Shown: positions 5,782 to 11,657 of the stretch, in pieces
How the letters are laid out: the number at the start of each line of letters is the position of its first letter
How positions within the stretch are numbered: position 1 is the stretch's first letter
Program-made: the position numbers and the translations under genes
The notes under the pieces: model-generated
Told to the model about the DNA's origin: nothing
What the model saw: the letters and a program-made list of their open reading frames with translations, nothing else
Database searches by the model: none
IMG/VR virus record: IMGVR_UViG_3300024520_000211
Coordinates: 1 to 38,341 of that record
From: a virus
Reading direction: 5' to 3' (one strand)
Length of the DNA: 38,341 bases

Positions 5782-6752
5782 GCAGGTTTTCACTGAACAA
5801 ATCAAAGGAGAAGCGCATCAAGCCACCACCTAGACTAATGATAATTGGAGATCCCGGCATAGGGAAAACCACCTTCGCCGCAAATGCGGAGAGTCCTATC
5901 ATCATTGCTACGGAGAGTGGTGCGGTTGGTACAACTGTCCCTACGCTACCCACAGATGGGGTATGTAAGACGTGGCAGGATGTGGTTGACGCAGTCAAGG
6001 TTCTTCAAGAAGAAGACCATGACTTTAAAACGGTAGCTATTGATACCCTCGATAACATGGTATCTCTTTTAGAGAGACACATATGCCACAGGGATTTTGA
6101 TGGAGTGTACAACTCCTCGCGTGGCAAAGAGGGATTTAACTCATTCGGTAAGGGGAATGCTGCGGTGGCTCAGGAACTGAAGAAGTTTCTGCATCAAGAT
6201 CTTGATGAGCTACAGTGGTGCAAGGGGATGCAAGTCATTCTTCTCTCGCACACAGGTCAAGCTAAGGTTTCGAGTAGCCTTAGCACTGATTGGACTGCTG
6301 TTGCCGCAAGCATACCCAAAAACTCACTAGCAGTAGTGAACTCTTGGTGTGACCAAATCGGACACGCTTGCACAGACGTGCGAGTCATCCAACGAGAGGG
6401 TGAGAAAAACAAGGCGCAGTCCGTTGGGTCTGACCGATGGCTTGTGTTCGAGCCTGAGCCGGGTAGGCTAGTGAAGAGTCGTGTGGGGTATGAGATGCCC
6501 AACAAGATTCCCCTGTCTTACGGTCAGTATCTAGAGGCCATGGGTGTGGACATGCAGAAGATTGAGATAGCAACCACCATGACCTTGATCGAATCCTTGG
6601 AAGAGGACGAGAGCATAGTGTCTGCAGCGCTCAAGAGCGTTCAGAAAGAACTTAAGAATGGAGAGATCGATATCATAACGCCGGAGGTTCTAAGCAGATT
6701 AGAGCTTGGCAAAATTAAACAGTTAAACAATTGGTTAAACACCAAAGCATAG
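5778..6752 (+). CDS. Sak4-like RecA-fold recombination ATPase
   Basis: A 324-aa AAA_24/Sak4-type protein. Walker A is GDPGIGKTT (residues 24-32), Walker B lies in KTVAIDTLDN with D89, and a later LLSH (about 155) resembles the sensor segment. Sak4 proteins are RecA/Rad51-like single-strand annealing or recombination proteins that work with a phage SSB, and the SSB gene follows directly. The overlap of its start with the stop of the nuclease gene supports a nuclease-recombinase-SSB unit. It would act in recombination-dependent replication or repair of phage DNA. Confidence 0.87.
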   Translation: MSRFSLNKSKEKRIKPPPRLMIIGDPGIGKTTFAANAESPIIIATESGAVGTTVPTLPTDGVCKTWQDVVDAVKVLQEEDHDFKTVAIDTLDNMVSLLERHICHRDFDGVYNSSRGKEGFNSFGKGNAAVAQELKKFLHQDLDELQWCKGMQVILLSHTGQAKVSSSLSTDWTAVAASIPKNSLAVVNSWCDQIGHACTDVRVIQREGEKNKAQSVGSDRWLVFEPEPGRLVKSRVGYEMPNKIPLSYGQYLEAMGVDMQKIEIATTMTLIESLEEDESIVSAALKSVQKELKNGEIDIITPEVLSRLELGKIKQLNNWLNTKA

Positions 6753-6761
6753 GAGAACTTA

Positions 6762-7205
6762 ATGATTACTTATCCTGATGGAAAAAGTACAGTAACTGCA
6801 ACTGCAGCTAACACCGATACACCGTTTGTATTCCCCAAGGGAGAGTACGACTATTCGGTTACCACTGTAGGATACAAAACCTACCGGACAGGAACACAGG
6901 GCATCGAGATTGAACTCGAAGGTGTCTACAGCAGCGGGAAAACTTTCCGATGCTTTGACCGGGTCTTCCTCACAGAGAATGCGATGTGGAAGTTAGACCA
7001 ATTCCTTTCAGGGTTGGGTCTAACCAAGCGTCCTGAGAACGAGGACGAGTTAAACAGCCTGACGGGACGCAGAGGTCGCGCAGTCATGGGGCCAAACGAG
7101 GATGGCTATCCAAAGGTCATCAAATATCAGGAAGAGGAACGAGTGGAGGATTGGTCAACTGTTGGCCCGCCACCCATTCAGACCTCAGAAGATGTGCCAT
7201 TCTAG
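6762..7205 (+). CDS. ssb: Phage single-stranded DNA-binding protein
   Basis: A 147-aa protein with beta-rich body and the acidic C-terminal tail ending EDVPF (143-147), the type of tip (DDxPF) by which SSBs recruit host partners. It directly follows the Sak4-like gene, the usual place for SSB partners of such recombinases. ATG follows AGGAGA. It is followed by the intergenic hairpins at 7210-7310, so it probably ends this sub-operon. Confidence 0.8.
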   Translation: MITYPDGKSTVTATAANTDTPFVFPKGEYDYSVTTVGYKTYRTGTQGIEIELEGVYSSGKTFRCFDRVFLTENAMWKLDQFLSGLGLTKRPENEDELNSLTGRRGRAVMGPNEDGYPKVIKYQEEERVEDWSTVGPPPIQTSEDVPF

Positions 7206-7209
7206 ACAG

Positions 7210-7226
7210 ATACTCAGCTTGAGTAT
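7210..7226 (+). other. Small hairpin after the SSB gene
   Basis: ATACTCA (7210-7216) and TGAGTAT (7220-7226) are a perfect 7-bp inverted repeat around GCT, 4 nt past the SSB stop. No T-run follows, so it is not a standard intrinsic terminator. It may be an RNA stability element or an operator. Confidence 0.5.
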
Positions 7227-7254
7227 TCTGTAGATTATGGTAGTTTACTGATGT

Positions 7255-7310
7255 GGGCATAACCTGACGCTTCTTTCCTTCCTAACCCCCTTATGCGTCA
7301 GGTTGTGTCC
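7255..7310 (+). other. Long hairpin between SSB and initiator genes
   Basis: The 10-bp arms AACCTGACGC (7261-7270) and GCGTCAGGTT (7295-7304) pair perfectly. Pairing extends outward with two G-U pairs to a 16-bp stem (7255-7270 with 7295-7310). The 24-nt loop is almost all pyrimidine. No T-run follows on either strand, so it is unlikely to be a terminator. It lies in the only sizeable gap inside the early operon, just before the initiator-like gene (7328). A replication or RNA-level control element is plausible. Confidence 0.6.
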
Positions 7311-7327
7311 CATCTTAAGGGGGAAGC

Positions 7328-7873
7328 ATGGATTACGAAACAGAATTAAAAATGAATCCGCTTAGGGACACCTCCCTACCTGCCGCCATAGCGGAATTGG
7401 TAGATAGCGTCAAACTTTTGACGGTTGCTGTTCAAGGTCTAAAAAAAGAAAGTGGGTCAAAGAAAAAAAGTATTAGTAATAATAAAAGAATTAATTATAA
7501 AGATAATATTAATATATATAATAGCAGGGAACGTGCCATAATGGATGTGGTTGAACATTACAAAGAACTTCACCCTAAATCCAAGGCAGGATTGAATCCT
7601 AAAAGCCCAACCTACAAGGCAGTTGATGCCCGATTAACTGAGGGTTACTCAGTCATGGATCTGCAGGAGGCTATAGACGGGATGCACAAATCACCGTTCC
7701 ATTGCGGTCAGAATAAACAGGGAACCAAGTTCCTAAGCTTGGAACTTTGTATGCGTAATGCGGAACACGTTGAGTCATTCATTATGATAGAAAAAGAAAG
7801 CGGTAAGCCGAAGGTGAGCGTCAACACGCTCAAGACGGTAGAGGCAATGAAGTCTTGGTTAAAGGAGGATTAA
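7328..7873 (+). CDS. Replication initiator/organiser-like protein
   Basis: A 181-aa protein. Residues about 70-155 (VVEHYKELHP, YKAVDARLTEGYSVMDLQEAIDGM, FLSLELCMRN) follow the pattern of the conserved C-terminal domain of phage replisome organisers, which bind DNA and help load helicase. The N-terminus has a coiled stretch and a Lys/Asn-rich linker (45-65) whose DNA is conspicuously AT-rich (7440-7520). Such a patch inside an initiator gene can serve as a replication origin, as in lambda O; here that is inference. ATG follows AAGGGGGAA. Confidence 0.65.
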   Translation: MDYETELKMNPLRDTSLPAAIAELVDSVKLLTVAVQGLKKESGSKKKSISNNKRINYKDNINIYNSRERAIMDVVEHYKELHPKSKAGLNPKSPTYKAVDARLTEGYSVMDLQEAIDGMHKSPFHCGQNKQGTKFLSLELCMRNAEHVESFIMIEKESGKPKVSVNTLKTVEAMKSWLKED

Positions 7874-8127
7874 TGAAAATTTTCAAGAGTAGATTTAGAT
7901 GGATCAACCTGCTCATATGCAGGTGGTTTGGATGCGGCATGACGCACGTAAGCGCTATGGCTTTTTCAGATGCCCAAAGGGAACCCGAAGAGATCCTGCT
8001 CATCTGCCCTAGATGTGAGCAAGCTCATTGCCATGAGTGGCCTCACCCCGGTCAGGTCATTGGGTTAGATGAAGTCGATGTGGAGTTCCACTCAGACTTT
8101 AGCGTAGACAGAAAAACATTACACTAG
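7873..8127 (+). CDS. Small Cys-rich, probably zinc-binding protein
   Basis: An 84-aa protein; the start at 7873 follows AAAGGAGG and overlaps the previous stop (TAATG). Cysteines 16, 21, 45, 48 (CPRC) and 53 with nearby histidines suggest a zinc-binding fold. The first 20 residues are basic and aromatic. Small zinc proteins of this type are common in phage early operons; function unknown. Confidence 0.65.
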   Translation: MKIFKSRFRWINLLICRWFGCGMTHVSAMAFSDAQREPEEILLICPRCEQAHCHEWPHPGQVIGLDEVDVEFHSDFSVDRKTLH

Positions 8128-8135
8128 GAGGATAG

Positions 8136-8423
8136 ATGGCAGCACCACTTAACACACTAGGGGCCGACTGTGAGTGGAGTCCCTTTGACGTAGCCATGAA
8201 GATGGCTAAAGGGGATTGCGGTTCGGGGTCGATCAGGACGCAGCACGACATGACCGTTGAAGAGATCAACGCACTTGAGGAATTGTACGGTGCCAAGATT
8301 CGGATGGACGTGGAAGTGTTGGTTCACAAACCATGGGACAGAGCGTCTGTAGAAACAGGATGGTTTCTTCAGCGCCGACTGTTTCGAGAGAAACTAGCAG
8401 AGAAAGAGAATGAACAAAAGTGA
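8136..8423 (+). CDS. Unrecognised early protein, 95 aa
   Basis: ATG follows AGGAGGA. The first 35 residues (ADCEWSPFDVAMKMAKGDCGSG) look structured; the rest is helical with an Arg/Glu-rich C-terminus. No family recognised. It overlaps the next gene by 14 bp, so it is coupled to the replication module. Confidence 0.65.
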   Translation: MAAPLNTLGADCEWSPFDVAMKMAKGDCGSGSIRTQHDMTVEEINALEELYGAKIRMDVEVLVHKPWDRASVETGWFLQRRLFREKLAEKENEQK

Positions 8424-9138
8424 CAAGCGGAAATTTGTTGAGGTGCTTACATCGCTCAGTGACCTCTACGATGCGTCAATCAGCGAGAACTCTATCCAAC
8501 TTTATTGGGATATTCTTCAGAAGTATTCCATTGATGAGTTTGTTCTTTCTGCAAAGGCTCATGCGTCAACGTCGAAGTGGATGCCAAAGCCTAGTGATTT
8601 CATCGATAGTTTGGAGAGCGCTACGCCAAGCTCAGAGGAGAAAGCAATAGTGGCTTGGGCTGCGGTAACCTCCTCAACAAGATCGATCGGCGGGAACACG
8701 TCTGTGCGGTTCGACGATCCACTTATTCACGCAGTGATACGTAGCTTGGGAGGGTGGTCAGGGTTATGCGCTAGTTCTGCCACATACTTTCAGACTACCA
8801 TGAGGCGGCAGTTCATCGCTACATACCAAAGTATGTATAACTTATGCGTTTTGGGGCTTAAAGTTGATGGACTGCTTCCTCTTCAAGGGAGGGACAGAGG
8901 ACGCGAGGTAGAAGTTAAGACGCAGATACCTAGTGGACCGCAGCATCTGCTGCTCAAGGAACAGGAAAAGGAATTACTTACCGAAGGAGGGACAGATGAC
9001 AGTAGGGTTAAGCGCCTCGTATCAGGAGTATCAGAGGCTACGAAAATCCATAGCAATTCACGAGAACTACATAATGAAGTTCTCCAAGGAAAAAAGGACA
9101 AACGAAAAAAGGGCAAAAGAACTGATGGGGATGATTGA
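8410..9138 (+). CDS. DUF6475-like replication accessory protein
   Basis: A 242-aa protein. Residues 1-55 (RKFVEVLTSLSDLYDASIS through AKAHASTSKWMPKPSDFIDSL) and 95-125 (SVRFDDPLIHAVIRSLGGWSGLC) match what I recall of DUF6475, a phage family resembling lambda P-type helicase loaders. The C-terminal third is charged and probably disordered, ending in a Lys-rich tail. That tail is read in a second frame by the next gene. With no helicase gene present, a role in recruiting host DnaB is likely but unproven. Confidence 0.7.
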   Translation: MNKSDKRKFVEVLTSLSDLYDASISENSIQLYWDILQKYSIDEFVLSAKAHASTSKWMPKPSDFIDSLESATPSSEEKAIVAWAAVTSSTRSIGGNTSVRFDDPLIHAVIRSLGGWSGLCASSATYFQTTMRRQFIATYQSMYNLCVLGLKVDGLLPLQGRDRGREVEVKTQIPSGPQHLLLKEQEKELLTEGGTDDSRVKRLVSGVSEATKIHSNSRELHNEVLQGKKDKRKKGKRTDGDD

Positions 9139-9280
9139 ACGGAGACTCGCCAAGAAGGCTGCGCGAGAGGAGGAGTTGGAATATGTTAACTGTGACATTG
9201 AAAGAATGGAAGCACATGAGCGAGAAGGAAAAAAGGGAGTGGAAGGAGTTCTACGACGAGAAAGAAAATCCTGCTCTTGA
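8996..9280 (+). CDS. Overlapping coiled-coil protein, 94 aa
   Basis: ATG 8996 has a strong site (GAAGGAGGGA) right before it and opens a frame that shares 143 bp with the 3' end of the preceding gene and 98 bp with the next. An upstream in-frame start at 8933 lacks such a site. The product is a highly charged continuous helix (coiled coil) of Lys, Glu and Arg. No family recognised. The strong ribosome-binding site is the main evidence that it is real. Confidence 0.6.
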   Translation: MTVGLSASYQEYQRLRKSIAIHENYIMKFSKEKRTNEKRAKELMGMIERRLAKKAAREEELEYVNCDIERMEAHEREGKKGVEGVLRRERKSCS

Positions 9281-9362
9281 AGATAAACCATGGGAAAAAT
9301 ATAAGGGCGGCTACTTACCAAAACGAAAAAAAATAGACGACATTCCTTGGGGGAAAAAATGA
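9183..9362 (+). CDS. Small charged protein, 59 aa
   Basis: ATG 9183 with GAGGAGG just upstream; the upstream in-frame start at 9135 is less well supported. The protein is charged and Trp-rich, with a helix WKHMSEKEKREWKEFYDEK then a proline/lysine tail (YLPKRKKIDDIPWGKK). The last residues, DDIPW, resemble the acidic-aromatic tips that bind SSB-interacting pockets, but this is only suggestive. Overlaps both neighbours. Confidence 0.55.
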   Translation: MLTVTLKEWKHMSEKEKREWKEFYDEKENPALEDKPWEKYKGGYLPKRKKIDDIPWGKK

Positions 9363-9841
9363 CACCGCGAGAATCATTTGAAACAAAAAAGGATTTATCC
9401 AACGAGCAAGATGCACTAGAGAGCTTGGGGGTCAGCGAGAGGTACAGCTTTATGAAGCTGCCCGTGTCCTACAGGCTAGACTATGCCATGATACGCAAGA
9501 GGCCCGGAGATCAATGGTTCGGCGCTAACATTCTCTCCTTCATTGAGATAAAATGCCGGAGTGGGAAAAGCACAGACAAGGTGGAGTTCTCCATCTCCGC
9601 GCTCAAGATCACGCATGGGATGCTCCTATGCAAAGCCACAAGCAAGCCCTTTCTTCTTGTCATCAAGTGGTCAGATGAAACCCTTGTGGGAAACGTGGCA
9701 GAGATCGATTGGAAGGTGCAGATGGGTGGACGGGTTAAGAGTCAAAGAGACTCCGCTGACATCGAGCCGATGCTTACGTGCAACATCGAGAAGAGCTTCC
9801 TCACACCGGAGGCGTTCTTTAACAGGGGCAAGAAACAATGA
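9359..9841 (+). CDS. Second PD-(D/E)XK-like endonuclease, 160 aa
   Basis: ATG 9359 after GGGGGA is preferred to TTG 9347. The nuclease core is RLDYAMI (D41) followed by FIEIKCRSGK (E63-x-K65), and the N-terminal NEQDALE may hold the first acidic residue. Length and simple layout suit a structure-specific or Holliday-junction-type nuclease; the substrate is unknown. Overlaps the previous gene by 4 nt and the next by 4 nt. Confidence 0.7.
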   Translation: MTPRESFETKKDLSNEQDALESLGVSERYSFMKLPVSYRLDYAMIRKRPGDQWFGANILSFIEIKCRSGKSTDKVEFSISALKITHGMLLCKATSKPFLLVIKWSDETLVGNVAEIDWKVQMGGRVKSQRDSADIEPMLTCNIEKSFLTPEAFFNRGKKQ

Positions 9842-9933
9842 ACAAGATTCTAGATAAGCTTATAGATATATTGGTGGTCATCACTGCCGTTCTGTTTTTA
9901 GCTTTTCTTTTATTCATAACAGCAGGAGGATAA
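9838..9933 (+). CDS. Tiny membrane protein, 31 aa
   Basis: ATG 9838 overlaps the previous stop (ATGA). After a short hydrophilic start (MNKILDKLID), residues 11-29 (ILVVITAVLFLAFLLFITA) form a single transmembrane helix that fills the rest of the protein. No family recognised. Tiny membrane proteins in phage early operons often act on host membranes or superinfection; that is inference. The stop leads straight into the strong ribosome-binding site of the next gene. Confidence 0.55.
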   Translation: MNKILDKLIDILVVITAVLFLAFLLFITAGG

Positions 9934-9934
9934 G

Positions 9935-10114
9935 ATGGGAAGACGATCAAGAGTATACAACACATATCACCTCGCAACCACAACAGAGGCGCTGACGGAG
10001 CGTCTTATCGAGGTTGTGCAGAAGGCACAGGATGACGAGGTCACTGAGGTAACCGTCCCGGTCAAGCTCATAGAGGATTCGCTTGGGGAGATATTAGTGT
10101 TGGGCAACAAGTGA
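9935..10114 (+). CDS. Unrecognised early protein, 59 aa
   Basis: ATG follows AGGAGGATAAG. The order is basic start (MGRRSRVYNTYHLA), helix, then beta segment (EVTEVTVPVKL). Its stop overlaps the next ATG as TGATG, so the pair is translationally coupled. No family recognised. Confidence 0.6.
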   Translation: MGRRSRVYNTYHLATTTEALTERLIEVVQKAQDDEVTEVTVPVKLIEDSLGEILVLGNK

Positions 10115-10551
10115 TGGGTGGCGCAAGCAGCAGACGCAAGGGTCATAACTTCGAGCGAGAGCTTACCAATATTCTGAAGGCGCGGTTCCCACAACTCGAC
10201 ATCAAGAGGGGATTGGGACAGACGCGAGTTGGCAGCGAGTGCGCTGATGTAGAGATGCCTGACTTTTGGATCGAGGCCAAGCGAGGCAAGCGAACCAACA
10301 TCAAGGCAGCACTGCGTCAGGCCATTAGCGACAGTGCCGCTTCGGGAAAGACCCCCGTTGCGGTGTGCAGGGACGATGGGAATATTCAGCCCACCGTCAC
10401 TATGCTCCTTATAGACTTTATGAGATTATTGGAGGATCATTTCGATGCAGAAATTTATAGAAGAATTGAGGGCCATCCCCGTCTTCCTGACCGGAGCGAC
10501 GATTCTCTTGACTATGTCAACGGTGACATCAGGCTGCAGCCTCCCCACTGA
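10114..10551 (+). CDS. Third PD-(D/E)XK nuclease, Holliday-junction-resolvase-like
   Basis: A 145-aa protein; ATG 10114 is chosen, though GTG 10111 is possible. The nuclease core is GHNFEREL (E14), then MPDFWIEAKRGKR with D50, E54 and K56. The order matches small archaeal/phage-type resolvases and related endonucleases. It probably processes branched recombination intermediates before packaging. Its last 107 bp are shared with the lipoprotein gene in another frame. Confidence 0.78.
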   Translation: MGGASSRRKGHNFERELTNILKARFPQLDIKRGLGQTRVGSECADVEMPDFWIEAKRGKRTNIKAALRQAISDSAASGKTPVAVCRDDGNIQPTVTMLLIDFMRLLEDHFDAEIYRRIEGHPRLPDRSDDSLDYVNGDIRLQPPH

Positions 10552-10864
10552 GGTACTGTGCGAAAACCACTGTTGGCACATTAGGGACTGCGCTTCGGAT
10601 AACGATCCTGCCCACAGGGTAGACAGTCTTCTGTCCGTGGATGAATGCTTCTTGGACTGTCAAGATAGGTGGTCACATGGTCAGCTTAAGGATGCCTACA
10701 GCACCCACCGAAAGATGTCTCGTGACCGCGAGATGAACCGGGGCGTAGCGGGGTGCGAGTATATGTTCTACTTCGCAAGGCGCTATGGGGATGGTGCAGA
10801 GTGCATCGAGGGTGTGCAAAGTGTTGCAGTTGATGGTAACCTTTATGACTGTTACGTGAGGTAG
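10445..10864 (+). CDS. Cys-rich predicted lipoprotein, 139 aa
   Basis: ATG 10445 follows GGAGG (10430-10434) inside the nuclease gene. The N-terminus has a charged start, a hydrophobic stretch (about 11-27) and TSGC at 28-31, a lipobox-like signal with C31 as the lipidated residue. Eight more cysteines follow, so disulfides in the periplasm are likely. It could be an outer-membrane spanin or a superinfection-exclusion lipoprotein; length and Cys content are unusual for spanins. It is the only exported protein seen in the early block and lies just across the convergent junction from the lysis genes. Confidence 0.65.
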   Translation: MQKFIEELRAIPVFLTGATILLTMSTVTSGCSLPTEVLCENHCWHIRDCASDNDPAHRVDSLLSVDECFLDCQDRWSHGQLKDAYSTHRKMSRDREMNRGVAGCEYMFYFARRYGDGAECIEGVQSVAVDGNLYDCYVR

Positions 10865-10866
10865 AC

Positions 10867-11034
10867 ATGACTTTAGAACAAATCAAGCAGGAGCTGTTGG
10901 AGCGAATCAAGAACGCAAAGTACAACGGTCAGGACGAGATCGTTCTCACCCTATCGAAGGCCGCGATGATGTTGGAGGGACTCATCACGCAGACGTGGGA
11001 CGATACAACAATTCCTATTATTGAGGAGGAGTAA
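10867..11034 (+). CDS. Last early gene, 55-aa helical protein
   Basis: ATG 10867 (2 nt after the previous stop) to TAA 11034. The product has an amphipathic helical start (LEQIKQELLERIKNAKY) and an acidic end. Its 3' end overlaps the 3' end of the last late gene on the other strand by 17 bp (11018-11034). No family recognised. Confidence 0.55.
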   Translation: MTLEQIKQELLERIKNAKYNGQDEIVLTLSKAAMMLEGLITQTWDDTTIPIIEEE

Positions 11035-11395
11035 ACAGAATACTCCATAACTGAGGGTTCAGATTCCTAAAGAGCAGGGTGCCCTTGGCTATGTTTTCTG
11101 CAAGGTCTTCATTGCAAATTGGAACGATCCCCTCCATGGCCCCATACTCCTTGCTCCTGTCATGCATCCACATCCCCTCCAAGAGGACGTGCCATATCTC
11201 ATGCAGGAGGGTGTGACGCATGGCGGTATAATCTAGCTTAGAACTAATAGTTACGGTTCTCTTCTCGAAGTCAGTTACCCCGTCAAGCTCCTCGCCATCC
11301 TCTATGATTGTCACAGCAGATAGGATGGAAAACGATGCCCACCCACAGTGCATATGGCTCACGCCGCCGCGCCGCAACTCCTCGAATAAGTCCAT
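11018..11395 (-). CDS. HExxH metallopeptidase-like protein, 125 aa
   Basis: The last late gene. The zinc-protease motif HEIWH (residues 65-69) sits in RHTLLHEIWHVLLEG, and E100 in EDLAENIAKG is placed like a third ligand in ImmA/IrrE-type zincins. The end (LLFRNLNPQLWSIL) matches a small phage family I recall with HELLH motifs. Function unknown; possibilities are cleavage of a host regulator or virion maturation. Its position after the endolysin is odd for either. Starts 1 nt after the preceding stop. Confidence 0.7.
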   Translation of the reverse strand: MDLFEELRRGGVSHMHCGWASFSILSAVTIIEDGEELDGVTDFEKRTVTISSKLDYTAMRHTLLHEIWHVLLEGMWMHDRSKEYGAMEGIVPICNEDLAENIAKGTLLFRNLNPQLWSILFTPPQ

Positions 11396-11396
11396 C

Positions 11397-11657
11397 CTAT
11401 CGCTTGGACTTCTTCATTTTCTTTTTAGCTAGAGAGGGGTACGCCTTCCTTGCTGCCTTCTTTATACCGGATGGGTTAGGCGCGTTGTGAGCAAGCTTTA
11501 TCGCTGACTTTGCACGGGACTTGGTGTTGATCGGATAGCTGCCCTTGGGTGCGCCTCCCGCAGTACCCGCAAACTTCTTCACCCCCTTGTACTTTCCCAC
11601 GTTAGAGCCTCCGGGTTTCTTCCGGGCCTTACGGATATATGATTTAGTTAACGCCAT
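11397..11657 (-). CDS. Very basic Lys/Ala/Gly-rich protein, 86 aa
   Basis: The start at 11657 (MALTKSY) follows CAGGAGAAC inside the endolysin end; a TTG at 11678 is weaker. Nearly a third of residues are Lys or Arg, with a central KGSYPINTKSRAKSAIKLAH segment resembling a recurrent phage motif (DUF6582-like, from memory). It may bind DNA or enter the virion. Overlaps the endolysin by 14 bp. Confidence 0.7.
   Translation of the reverse strand: MALTKSYIRKARKKPGGSNVGKYKGVKKFAGTAGGAPKGSYPINTKSRAKSAIKLAHNAPNPSGIKKAARKAYPSLAKKKMKKSKR

Noticed and set aside
7855-8127. Longer start forms of several small genes (2443, 3181, 4156, 4331, 7855, 8933, 9135, 11678, 29431, 34514, 37878)
   Set aside because: In each case an internal ATG has a better ribosome-binding site and a tighter junction with the upstream gene, so the shorter form was annotated.
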